In this document: positions 8,474-16,307 of the stretch, piece after piece
Numbering within the stretch: position 1 is the stretch's first letter
How the letters are laid out: each line of letters starts with the position of its first letter
Origin: an uncultured Oleiphilus sp.
GTDB taxonomy: Bacteria; Pseudomonadota; Gammaproteobacteria; Pseudomonadales; Oleiphilaceae
Length of the DNA: 46,848 nucleotides
Direction: 5' to 3'
Assembly (NCBI GenBank): GCA_913020245.1
Contig: CAJWAD010000016.1
Location: forward strand, 1-46,848
Position numbers and translations under genes: made by a program
The notes under the pieces: model-generated
Seen by the model: only the letters and a program-made list of their open reading frames with translations
Told to the model about the DNA's origin: nothing
Databases searched by the model: none

Positions 8474-9220
8474 CTAGCCCGTATACATCCCACCGTTTAC
8501 ATGCAAACATTCACCTGTCATATAAGATGCTTGCTTAGACGCCAAAAAGTTCACCACAGCTGCAACTTCGGATGCCTGCCCTAGGCGCCCTATCGGCACT
8601 CTAGCTAACATCGCATTTTGTGCATCGACAGGCAGATCTTTTGTCATGTCTGTTTCAATAAATCCCGGCGCCACGGCATTGACCGTAATGTCTCGCGTCG
8701 CAACTTCTCTTGCCATCGAGCGCGTAAATCCCTCAATACCTGCTTTCGCCGCACAATAATTTGCTTGCCCAGGATTGCCCATCTGCGCCACAACAGAACT
8801 AATGTTAATAATACGTCCCCAGCGAGCCTTCATCATCCCTTTAAGCACCGCCTTACTTGTTCGGTAAACGGCGCTTAAATTGGTATTTACGACTGAATCC
8901 CAATCATCACTTTTCATGCGCAACAGCAAACCATCTCGGGTAATGCCTGCATTGTTAACCAAAATAAGGGGGGGGCCATATGCGGAACTAATTTGGTCAA
9001 TGCCCTCCGATACCGACAAGGGGTCGGCTACGTCCATAACAATGCCATCACCGTCCAAGCCCCATTTTGCAAAATAATGAGAGATAGTTGAGGCCCCTTC
9101 TGCACTCGTTGCGGTTCCAATGACAGTCAAGCTCTCATCACTTGCCAAGGCCTTCGCAATCGCTTGACCAATACCCCTACTCGCACCCGTTACCAGGGCA
9201 ACTCGTTTTTCTATCGGCAT
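8474..9220 (-). CDS. fabG: 3-oxoacyl-ACP reductase
   Basis: This 248-residue short-chain dehydrogenase reduces 3-oxoacyl-ACP with NADPH in each elongation cycle. TGASRGIG (11-18) is the cofactor loop, NNAG (89-92) follows, and the catalytic set is N114, S142, Y155 and K159 (YCAAK). The C-terminal end GECLHVNGGMYTG is typical of FabG. It lies 60 bases downstream of fabD. Because of its place between fabD and acpP the FabG assignment is secure among many related dehydrogenases. Confidence 0.96.
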   Translation of the reverse strand: MPIEKRVALVTGASRGIGQAIAKALASDESLTVIGTATSAEGASTISHYFAKWGLDGDGIVMDVADPLSVSEGIDQISSAYGPPLILVNNAGITRDGLLLRMKSDDWDSVVNTNLSAVYRTSKAVLKGMMKARWGRIINISSVVAQMGNPGQANYCAAKAGIEGFTRSMAREVATRDITVNAVAPGFIETDMTKDLPVDAQNAMLARVPIGRLGQASEVAAVVNFLASKQASYMTGECLHVNGGMYTG

Positions 9221-9280
9221 GAACTTTTCTCGCTTTTCGATTCGTTCGCTTGCTTTAAATCATGTTTCATTGTCGCAACA

Positions 9281-10216
9281 CTATTGCCATGCTTCCAATA
9301 ATGTTAAGCATCCCGCCTGATCTGAGACCGGCATCGACTTGATGCTCCGATCTATACGTTTATTTAAACCACTTAATACTTTACCTGATCCACACTCGAC
9401 AAAGAGCTCACAACCTTCACTAATCAAATAGCGAATAGAATCCGCCCAACGGACAGGTTGATGCAAATGTTCAAGCAAATTATCTTTGAGTATATTCACT
9501 GTGGCCGGCACTGCCGCACTTACATTCTGAACAATAGGGATAGTCGGTTCAGACAACTGAACATCGGCAAATGCCTCAGCTAACTTTTCACCGGCGGGAC
9601 GCAACAAAGAACAGTGACAAGGTACACTGACAGGTAACATGGCTGCACGTTTCGCACCGGCTTCCTTGGCGAGACTAATCGCACGTTCAAGGGCTGCGTT
9701 TGAACCAGAAATTACTACCTGCCCTGGTGAATTAAAGTTAGCGGCGGAGACAACCTGACCCTGCTCGGCTTTCGCGCACACGTCCACCACCACTGCATCA
9801 TCTAAGCCAAGCAAAGCCGCCATCGAGCCTTCACCCAATGGCACGGCGCTCTGCATTAACTCGCCACGCAGATGCACCAAACTAACCGCTTCCTCTAAAC
9901 CGATTACACCATTAGCGACTAATGCCGTATATTCACCCAGACTGTGGCCACACACAAAATCCGGCCGGCGCTCAGACTGCGACTTCCAATGCTCCCACAC
10001 AGCGACGCTTGCCGTGAGAATCAAAGGTTGTGTGATCGCCGTTTTATTAATGGCTTCTTCTGGTCCATCAAGGGCTAATTTTTTCAAATCTAGTTGAATA
10101 GCGTCCGATGCTCTCTGAAAAACCTGTTGCGCAACCGCACTTTCGTGAAGCAGTTGCGACATCATGCCAACTACTTGCGAACCTTGACCGGGGAAAATAA
10201 ACGCAACCTTCATCAA
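9281..10216 (-). CDS. fabD: Malonyl-CoA:ACP transacylase
   Basis: A 311-residue enzyme that moves malonyl from CoA to ACP. FPGQGSQ is near the N-terminus, the nucleophile is S92 in GHSLGEY, and the partner histidine is H201 in VPCHCSLL. The starting codon pair is Met-Met, so the true start may be three bases downstream. The gene follows plsX after 51 bases, the place where fabH stands in enterobacteria; no trace of fabH is seen in the gap. Confidence 0.96.
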   Translation of the reverse strand: MMKVAFIFPGQGSQVVGMMSQLLHESAVAQQVFQRASDAIQLDLKKLALDGPEEAINKTAITQPLILTASVAVWEHWKSQSERRPDFVCGHSLGEYTALVANGVIGLEEAVSLVHLRGELMQSAVPLGEGSMAALLGLDDAVVVDVCAKAEQGQVVSAANFNSPGQVVISGSNAALERAISLAKEAGAKRAAMLPVSVPCHCSLLRPAGEKLAEAFADVQLSEPTIPIVQNVSAAVPATVNILKDNLLEHLHQPVRWADSIRYLISEGCELFVECGSGKVLSGLNKRIDRSIKSMPVSDQAGCLTLLEAWQ

Positions 10217-10267
10217 CTCATCCTCTTTTTTTGATATCGCTAGTTGTTGGTTAGATGCAAACCACGC

Positions 10268-11299
10268 TCAGAGTATTTCTTCTAAAGCCTGATTTATCAG
10301 CGCAGGGAGCTCTGCCCTTGCCTCTTGTTCCGCTAATCCAATGGCATGCTGAAACGCCTCTGCACTGGCCGCACCATGGCTCTTGACCAGCACCCCATTT
10401 AACCCGAGAAACATTGCACCGTTATGCGTTTGCGGGTCTAGTTGCGCTAATGCGTTTCGCATCATCGGTAATAGCAAACGGCCAAGTAATCGACTAAACC
10501 AGTTGCGGTCAAAAAATTCGCTTACACCTTGTAAGATAATATTGGCAGCGCCCTCGGCACTTTTCAGGGCAACATTACCAACAAATCCATCACAAACCAA
10601 AACATCAGCCTTGGCGCGAAAGATATCACCCCCCTCAGCAAAACCAATATAGTTGATAGCCTCTGATTCTTTGATTAGGGTTTCAGCTAAACGGACTTGT
10701 TCGTTACCTTTGATACTCTCACCGCCGACGTTGAGCAGCGCAACGCTCGCTTGCGGCTTCCGTTTAATCACCTCTGCGAGAAACTGCCCCATCAGAGCAA
10801 ATTGCATAAGGTGCTCAGCAGAACTGTCAACATTTGCACCAAGGTCTAACACCAAACAGCCGCCACCTTGCGAGGGAAACATTTTAGTGATTGCGGGGCG
10901 ATCGATGCCAGGAAACATACCGAGCATGCTCCGACCTAAGACCATGAGTGCTCCGGTGTTACCCGCACTTACACAAGCGTGCGCTGTGCCATCTCTAACC
11001 AATGACAATGCAATTGCCATCGAGGAGTCGGGCTTCCGGCGCAGCAGCAGCGATGGTTTGTCTTCCATCGTAACAATACTCTGAGCAGATATAATCTCTA
11101 AACGGGCGCTCAAAGACTTATACGCAGGATAACGTTCACGCTCCGAAAGCAACAAAGCCTCCAAGATATCCTGATCACCGACCAGAAATACCTTCGAGGC
11201 TTTATTTTGTTCTAAAAAGCACAATACTGCAGGAACAACAACCTGAGGACCCTGATCCCCACTCATTGCATCGACTGCAATCCTAACGTTGTCAGGCAT
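10268..11299 (-). CDS. plsX: Phosphate acyltransferase PlsX
   Basis: A 343-residue peripheral membrane enzyme that makes acyl-phosphate from acyl-ACP for phospholipid synthesis. The start RIAVDAMSGDQGP, the middle VSAGNTGALM and the segment DGFVGNVALKSAEG are signature regions of the family. The start codon lies 17 bases after the rpmF stop, giving the conserved rpmF-plsX pair that links ribosome and membrane synthesis. Confidence 0.96.
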   Translation of the reverse strand: MPDNVRIAVDAMSGDQGPQVVVPAVLCFLEQNKASKVFLVGDQDILEALLLSERERYPAYKSLSARLEIISAQSIVTMEDKPSLLLRRKPDSSMAIALSLVRDGTAHACVSAGNTGALMVLGRSMLGMFPGIDRPAITKMFPSQGGGCLVLDLGANVDSSAEHLMQFALMGQFLAEVIKRKPQASVALLNVGGESIKGNEQVRLAETLIKESEAINYIGFAEGGDIFRAKADVLVCDGFVGNVALKSAEGAANIILQGVSEFFDRNWFSRLLGRLLLPMMRNALAQLDPQTHNGAMFLGLNGVLVKSHGAASAEAFQHAIGLAEQEARAELPALINQALEEIL

Positions 11300-11316
11300 T
11301 GGCTTTGGGCGAAGTA

Positions 11317-11496
11317 TTAGTCTTCGCTAATCTCAACAACTTTCTTACCGCGATAGAAACCGTCCGCCGTAACATGATGACGGAGATGCGTCTCACCTGT
11401 CGTTGAATCAACAGAAAGCGTTGCAGAGCCCAATGCATCATGCGAACGACGCATGCCACGCTTAGAACGAGTTTTACGATTTTTTTGAACAGCCAT
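11317..11496 (-). CDS. rpmF: 50S ribosomal protein L32
   Basis: A 59-residue basic protein found by reading the gap between plsX and yceD. It starts [20 protein letters not shown] and ends in KKVVEISED, which is the L32 pattern of gammaproteobacteria (E. coli has 57 residues). The zinc-ribbon cysteines found in some other L32 proteins are absent, as in the enterobacterial form. A gaga-type ribosome site (ttaggagaat) precedes the ATG. It lies between yceD and plsX, the normal operon order. Confidence 0.96.
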   Translation of the reverse strand: MAVQKNRKTRSKRGMRRSHDALGSATLSVDSTTGETHLRHHVTADGFYRGKKVVEISED

Positions 11497-11589
11497 ATGA
11501 TTCTCCTAAAGGTGTCTCAATTTATATTTGGCCGCAGTTTGCCCTCTGCCTCAACGGCGATCTTGCAAACTGCCCACCTTCACTACTTT

Positions 11590-12114
11590 TTACTTTTTGA
11601 GTTTAAGCTCTGAGAGCACGCTAAATGGATTAGGTTTATCCTCGTCCTTTTGACTTTGCTCTACTTCTTCATTCCGCAATGCCGATGTGTCTAGCTCACA
11701 ATCGTCATGATAAGCGAACATTGGCAAACTCAGCATTAATTCTTCTTCGATCACTTCCAAAAGCTCAAGTGATTCTGGATCTACCAATAATGGCTCATAA
11801 TAGCCTGGCAGGTTTTTCGCTTGTTCATCTGTCAACACGATTCCCAAGGCAAACTCAGATTCGACCCGCTTATTAACAGGCTCTAAGCAGCGCTCACACA
11901 CTAATACTAAATCAGCGCTTAACTGCCCTTTGAGCACACGAAGCTTCTGCTCGTCCCGATCAAACTCTAGCCTGATCTTTACTTCCGCCTCAGATTCCAG
12001 CACTATTTCTAGCAACCTAGGCATTAATTCTAATGCAATTTCGCCTTCGAGGACCTTGTTTTGATCCGCATACTTTAAAGGGTCAACTGTCTTTGGGAGC
12101 GAGTGATCAGACAT
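11590..12114 (-). CDS. yceD: YceD family (DUF177) 23S rRNA accumulation protein
   Basis: A 174-residue acidic protein of the DUF177 family, which in E. coli is needed for normal 23S rRNA accumulation. The N-terminus LPKTVDPLKYADQN, the central CERCLEPV with a CxxC pair and the C-terminal NPFSVLSELK are family landmarks. It is the first gene of the operon. Its ATG lies only a few bases downstream of the expected transcription start of a near-consensus promoter, so the message would be close to leaderless. No alternative in-frame start is plausible because the conserved block begins at residue 6. Confidence 0.92.
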   Translation of the reverse strand: MSDHSLPKTVDPLKYADQNKVLEGEIALELMPRLLEIVLESEAEVKIRLEFDRDEQKLRVLKGQLSADLVLVCERCLEPVNKRVESEFALGIVLTDEQAKNLPGYYEPLLVDPESLELLEVIEEELMLSLPMFAYHDDCELDTSALRNEEVEQSQKDEDKPNPFSVLSELKLKK

Positions 12115-12123
12115 AAGCGCGCA

Positions 12124-12152
12124 ATTCTATGGTTGTGGCAAGGGCTTGTCAA
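12124..12152 (-). promoter_or_regulatory. Strong promoter of the yceD-rpmF-plsX-fab operon
   Basis: On the minus strand a perfect -35 TTGACA and -10 TAGAAT are separated by 17 bases. After the -10 comes tgcgcgctt and then the yceD ATG. With the usual -10 to start spacing, transcription would begin 0 to 4 bases ahead of the ATG. The GC-rich stretch after the -10 is the type of discriminator found in growth-rate and stringently controlled promoters. Confidence 0.8.
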
Positions 12153-12278
12153 AAGAAATAGTCGTTTTTTTACATTCGTTTGAAGCCATTACCTTAACAG
12201 GCTTTCGAGCTAACAGAATTTACGTTTGGCGACCAAACTGGGTTACCTTACTTTTGCTCCATTTACACAGCGGTTACC

Positions 12279-12854
12279 ATGAATATAGTTCTTGCCTCCT
12301 CAAGCATTTATCGAAAAGCATTATTGTCCAAGATTTTACCTACGTTCGAACAGTTTTCGCCAAACATTGACGAATCAGCGCGGGCTCATGAAAAGCCAGA
12401 CGCGATGGCTAGGCGACTCGCCGAACACAAAGCAAAGGTTGGCCACGGTCAGTTTGAAGATGCGTTGATCATTGGTTCAGACCAAGTCGCTTTCAGCGAT
12501 AATCACCAACTCACAAAAGCGGGCAACCGCGAATCAAACATTAACCAGCTTAAACGCTGCTCAGGAAAAGAAATAACTTTTTACACGGGTCTTGCTGTGT
12601 TCAACACTCGTTCGACGAATATGCAAAGCTCAGTTGAGGTGTATAAAGTCAAATTTAAACATCTGACTACGAAGCAGATCACACATTATGTTGAACGAGA
12701 ACAGGCATTTGACTGCGCAGGAGGCTTCAAAGTTGAAGGTTTGGGCATCTCATTGTTCGAATACGTTCGAGGCGATGACCCGAACACACTCGTCGGCCTA
12801 CCACTAATTCGACTTACCGAAATGCTGGTCAACGAGGGATACCAAGTCATTTAA
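12279..12854 (+). CDS. yceF: Maf-family nucleotide pyrophosphatase YceF (m7GTP type)
   Basis: A 191-residue Maf/HAM1-fold protein that hydrolyses non-canonical nucleoside triphosphates to monophosphates. The N-terminal LASSSIYRKALL, NIDES (30-34), the catalytic GSDQV (D68) and FDCAGGFKVEGLGISLFE match the YceF subgroup, which prefers 7-methyl-GTP, better than the dTTP/UTP (YhdE) subgroup. It is divergent from yceD, with 164 bases between them, as in E. coli. Confidence 0.92.
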   Translation: MNIVLASSSIYRKALLSKILPTFEQFSPNIDESARAHEKPDAMARRLAEHKAKVGHGQFEDALIIGSDQVAFSDNHQLTKAGNRESNINQLKRCSGKEITFYTGLAVFNTRSTNMQSSVEVYKVKFKHLTTKQITHYVEREQAFDCAGGFKVEGLGISLFEYVRGDDPNTLVGLPLIRLTEMLVNEGYQVI

Positions 12855-12879
12855 CGGTTTATCCGCATTAAATATGCAC

Positions 12880-13923
12880 CTAACGCATTTGCATGGGCGA
12901 CCCAACCACCTGCATGATCACTTTTCCGGCAGCGATACCGAGCGACTCAGTAAACTCTGCAAAGGCATCGGGCTGAACGCTAAAATCAATAATTTCCTCA
13001 ACCCCTACCACCTCACGCGCGACGTATCCGGCACTCCCCAGACCGTCGACTAAGCCCAATTCCAGTGCTTGCTCACCATTCCAAATCAAACCCGAAAATA
13101 ACTGATCGTTATCCTTCAAACGCTCTCCGCGTCCTTCTTTAACTTTTGCGATAAATTGCTGATGCGTGTTTTCAAGCACTGTTCGCCAAAATCGCACTTC
13201 GGAACTTTTTTCGTCACTGAAAGGATCGAGGAAAGCTTTATGCTCACCAGAGGTATAATGACGGCGCTCGACGCCCAATTCCTCCATCGCGTCAACAAAA
13301 CCAAAGCCAGAGGCGGTAACACCAATAGAGCCTACTAAACTGGCTTTGTCTGCATATATTTCATCCGCCGCTGCGGCAATATAGTAGGCACCCGATGCGC
13401 CCAGGTCAGTAATAACGGCATATAATGGCACCGCTGGGTGCAAGGTGCGCAACCGACGCATTTCGTCGTAAACATAACCAGCCTGTACCGGGCTACCCCC
13501 CGGACTGTTTATTCTCAACACTACGGCCTGTGTACCATCCGCCTCGAATGCCGCGCGCAAACCTGAAACGATGATGTCCGCATTTGCCCACTCATCATCC
13601 GCGATCACACCGCGAACATCGACGAGCGCGGTGTACGAATCGCTCGACGTTAAATCAGTCGTACTGACACCACTGCCAATCAAACCGAGCAAAGCAAATA
13701 GATAAATAAAGGTAACCGATTTAAAAAATATACCCCAACGACGAGAACGACGCTGCTCGGTACCGAGATTACCCACTATTTTTTCAATCAACTTCCATTC
13801 TTTGGAAGATTTACTCGGTGACTGCATGCCAGAAGACTCTTCAAACGGCGCATTAGGCTCTGTTTCTGTCCATTTGTCAGCACTCGGGGCAGTTGCCGGA
13901 TTATCGTTATCAACATTACTCAA
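12880..13923 (-). CDS. sppA: Signal peptide peptidase SppA-type serine protease
   Basis: A 347-residue S49 protease of the short (36-kDa) class. A charged cytoplasmic N-terminus is followed by one membrane anchor (about 66-86). The periplasmic catalytic domain contains LRINSPGGSP, the nucleophile S177 in LGASGAYYIA and the general-base lysine K229 in SGEHKAFLDPF. It degrades leftover signal peptides or membrane protein fragments. It follows the HAD gene after 35 bases, and the order rluC-HAD-sppA is the common pseudomonad arrangement. Confidence 0.92.
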   Translation of the reverse strand: MSNVDNDNPATAPSADKWTETEPNAPFEESSGMQSPSKSSKEWKLIEKIVGNLGTEQRRSRRWGIFFKSVTFIYLFALLGLIGSGVSTTDLTSSDSYTALVDVRGVIADDEWANADIIVSGLRAAFEADGTQAVVLRINSPGGSPVQAGYVYDEMRRLRTLHPAVPLYAVITDLGASGAYYIAAAADEIYADKASLVGSIGVTASGFGFVDAMEELGVERRHYTSGEHKAFLDPFSDEKSSEVRFWRTVLENTHQQFIAKVKEGRGERLKDNDQLFSGLIWNGEQALELGLVDGLGSAGYVAREVVGVEEIIDFSVQPDAFAEFTESLGIAAGKVIMQVVGSPMQMR

Positions 13924-13958
13924 GAAAAACTCCTTACTTGATCAGGCCTAGAATAAAC

Positions 13959-14618
13959 TCAAAGGTGGCTCAAGGTTAGCAGATCAGACAAATTATCAAC
14001 AATGGCTTGCGGTTGCCATTGCATAAACGTTTTCGGGTCATGAACGCCATAACTAACGCCAACCGAAGGTATACCGGCATTGTAAGCCATCTCCATATCA
14101 AAGCTCGTATCTCCAACCATCAGCATCTCACCAAACGCAACATCGAAATAATGCTGTAATTCCTGCAGCATCAACGGATTGGGTTTTGACTTAGTTTCAT
14201 CAGCACACCGTTCTTGCTCGAAGTAATGCCCCAACCTGGTTGCTTGCTTGGCTCGCTCCAGCCCCCTGCGACTTTTACCCGTTGCCACCGCAAGACGAAT
14301 ACCTTTTTTGGTTAACGCCTCTAAAGTATCGCGCACACCTTTAAACAGTTGCGTTTCATTCTTAGTCGAGCGTGTAAAATGCGCCGAATAAGATTCACGC
14401 ATGGCGACCAATTGGTGCTCATTCAAATCTGGATATAGCGCAAGTAACGCTTCATGCATCCCCAAACCAATAATACTTTTGTAGCGATCATAGCCAAGCT
14501 GAGGCAAACTCTGTTGCGCCGCTGCAAAGGTAAGGCATGAAACAATATGTGCCTCTGAGTCAACTAAAGTGCCATCCCAATCAAAAATAATTACTTTTAC
14601 TGGCACGCTAGACCTCAT
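13959..14618 (-). CDS. HAD-family phosphatase (phosphoglycolate phosphatase-like)
   Basis: A 219-residue HAD hydrolase with motif I FDWDGTLVDS (D13 nucleophile, D15), motif II VATGKS, a lysine in SKPNP, and motif IV MVGDTSFDMEMA. A cap domain lies between about 25 and 90. The substrate cannot be read from sequence; a Gph-like or nucleotide phosphatase role is the usual annotation. Its start overlaps the rluC end by 11 bases, so translation is coupled to rluC. Confidence 0.88.
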   Translation of the reverse strand: MRSSVPVKVIIFDWDGTLVDSEAHIVSCLTFAAAQQSLPQLGYDRYKSIIGLGMHEALLALYPDLNEHQLVAMRESYSAHFTRSTKNETQLFKGVRDTLEALTKKGIRLAVATGKSRRGLERAKQATRLGHYFEQERCADETKSKPNPLMLQELQHYFDVAFGEMLMVGDTSFDMEMAYNAGIPSVGVSYGVHDPKTFMQWQPQAIVDNLSDLLTLSHL

Positions 14619-15588
14619 CGATCTGTAGATTCATCTTTTGCAAGGTTTTCGAATAAACCTCATCATACGGCGCTTCTATTCGGACTCTTTCGGCTTTTAC
14701 CCTCGCCTGCGCTGGCAAATCAAACTCAATTAAACGTGCGTGTAACATGAGTCGCGCTTTTTCCATGCCATGGCGATTATCGACTATGTCTTGAATGTAC
14801 TTGTCATCACCAACAATTGGGCATTGAGAAAATGCAGCATGCACGCGAATTTGATGGGTGCGACCCGAGATCGGTTTCGCTTCGACTAAACTAAAATTTT
14901 CTTGCTTACTGAGTATACGGAAGAATGTTTTACTTGGCTTACCGTCTTGCGATACCCGCACAACACGTTCACCTGATTTAAGTTCGTTCTTGCGTAACGG
15001 TGCATCGACAAACGTCTTGTGCCTGGGCCATTTTCCGTGCACCGCTAAATGATAGATCTTGTTCACCTGATTATCTCGGAACTGCGCATGCAAAGCACGC
15101 AAGGCCAGGCGAGATTTGGCAACGATAATAGCGCCAGAAGTATCACGATCTAAGCGGTGAACAAGCTCTAAAAACTGATGGTCTGCATATTTGACACGCA
15201 AGGCCTCGATGAGCCCAACATTAATACCACTGCCGCCATGCACCGCAAGTCCCGAAGGTTTGTTAATAACTAACAACCGGTCATCTTCAAAGAGCACTGC
15301 ACTATCGAGGAGCGCTGATAATGACTCGCTTATCTTATTCGCGAAATTACCTTCTTTCACACCAAAAACCGGCGGAATGCGAATAATATCTCCAAGTTGT
15401 AATTTAGTTTCTGGCTTACAGCGTTTTTTGTTGATACGCACTTCGCCTTTGCGAATCACTTTATAAATTTTTGATTTTGGCACACCTTTCAAACGACCCA
15501 ACAAATAGTTATCTATTCGCTGCAAGACGTTTTTCTCGGTAATCGTCTCAAAACGCACCTGAGGTTTATGCTCATTTAGGTCAGTCAC
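14608..15588 (-). CDS. rluC: 23S rRNA pseudouridine synthase RluC
   Basis: A 326-residue RluA-family synthase. An S4 RNA-binding domain (about 21-80) precedes the catalytic domain with VHRLDRDTSG, D147 being the catalytic aspartate, followed by SGRTHQIRVHAA. In E. coli the enzyme modifies U955, U2504 and U2580 of 23S rRNA. The gene is divergent from rne across a 719-base gap, the conserved arrangement that separates RluC from RluA and RluD. Confidence 0.93.
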   Translation of the reverse strand: MTDLNEHKPQVRFETITEKNVLQRIDNYLLGRLKGVPKSKIYKVIRKGEVRINKKRCKPETKLQLGDIIRIPPVFGVKEGNFANKISESLSALLDSAVLFEDDRLLVINKPSGLAVHGGSGINVGLIEALRVKYADHQFLELVHRLDRDTSGAIIVAKSRLALRALHAQFRDNQVNKIYHLAVHGKWPRHKTFVDAPLRKNELKSGERVVRVSQDGKPSKTFFRILSKQENFSLVEAKPISGRTHQIRVHAAFSQCPIVGDDKYIQDIVDNRHGMEKARLMLHARLIEFDLPAQARVKAERVRIEAPYDEVYSKTLQKMNLQIDEV

Positions 15589-16307
15589 TTAATCTCCGTT
15601 TTTGGCTTCTAATTCAAAACAAACAACCGCCAAACCATCTTCTTTAACCGCACGTCATTTGCCGCCTACAATGTTTACTGTTATATTTGTCGTGCTGTCG
15701 ATCACACTTATAGATATTGTCTATCACGTGGTGACATCAAGAGAGCCTTTCGAACCTGGTTGTCCGTAAGAAAGAAATTGCGGGTCAATGCAAGGTGCAC
15801 GATACTACAGAGACGCGAGCACGCAAAGAACTGCTGCCAAAAACGTCCTGAATAAATAGATGCTCTGATATCGATTACGATCGCTTGAAGCTTTAAACCG
15901 CAAAGAATGTGGTCACCTGAACAACGTATCATAAAGCTTCAATAAACACTTTAAACGTTATGGCGCCGCGCTTATGCCGGCAGTCAGATAATACATAAAT
16001 GCGATGAACAACGCATAGGAAGAGAGATTTAAGAGACGCCAAGCAATCACCATCTTTTGGTAATACTTGGCTAGTCGTACATTGACAAAAAGGCCGCTAC
16101 ACTGCCAAAAGGCAGCTTTATCCTAAGACCTTTACTGACAATGTTACTTAGAACAGCGTTACCATTGCTACCATCGGTGGCAAATAACGCCGACAGATAT
16201 GTGCTATCGAACTGTAGGACGTTTATTCGCCCTGTTCGAGAACCAATCTGTTTCACCTCATTGAATCTCCTCCTTAGCTTGTTCGCAGCACAAACTGGAT
16301 GTTGTGA
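15589..16307. other. Long rluC-rne divergent gap and likely rne leader
   Basis: Neither strand encodes a recognisable protein in these 719 bases; the two 60-75 codon ORFs on the minus strand resemble no family. The last part is probably the 5' leader of rne, which in E. coli is long and carries hairpins sensed by RNase E itself. One candidate hairpin spans 16038-16071: gccaag pairs with cttggc, an internal loop follows, then acca pairs with tggt. A second short one is ctgcc-aaaa-ggcag near 16100-16113. Confidence 0.45.
15687..15714 (+). promoter_or_regulatory. Candidate rne promoter
   Basis: TTGTCG, 16 bases, then TATAGA. If used, it would give an rne leader of about 590 bases. The match is moderate and other promoters in the gap are possible. 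Confidence 0.3.

Noticed and set aside
15708-15932. A 74-codon minus-strand ORF in the rluC-rne gap
   Set aside because: No family resemblance, no ribosome site and a composition unlike the coding neighbours.
16071-16256. A 61-codon minus-strand ORF just upstream of rne
   Set aside because: No recognisable product, and it would overlap the expected rne leader on the other strand.
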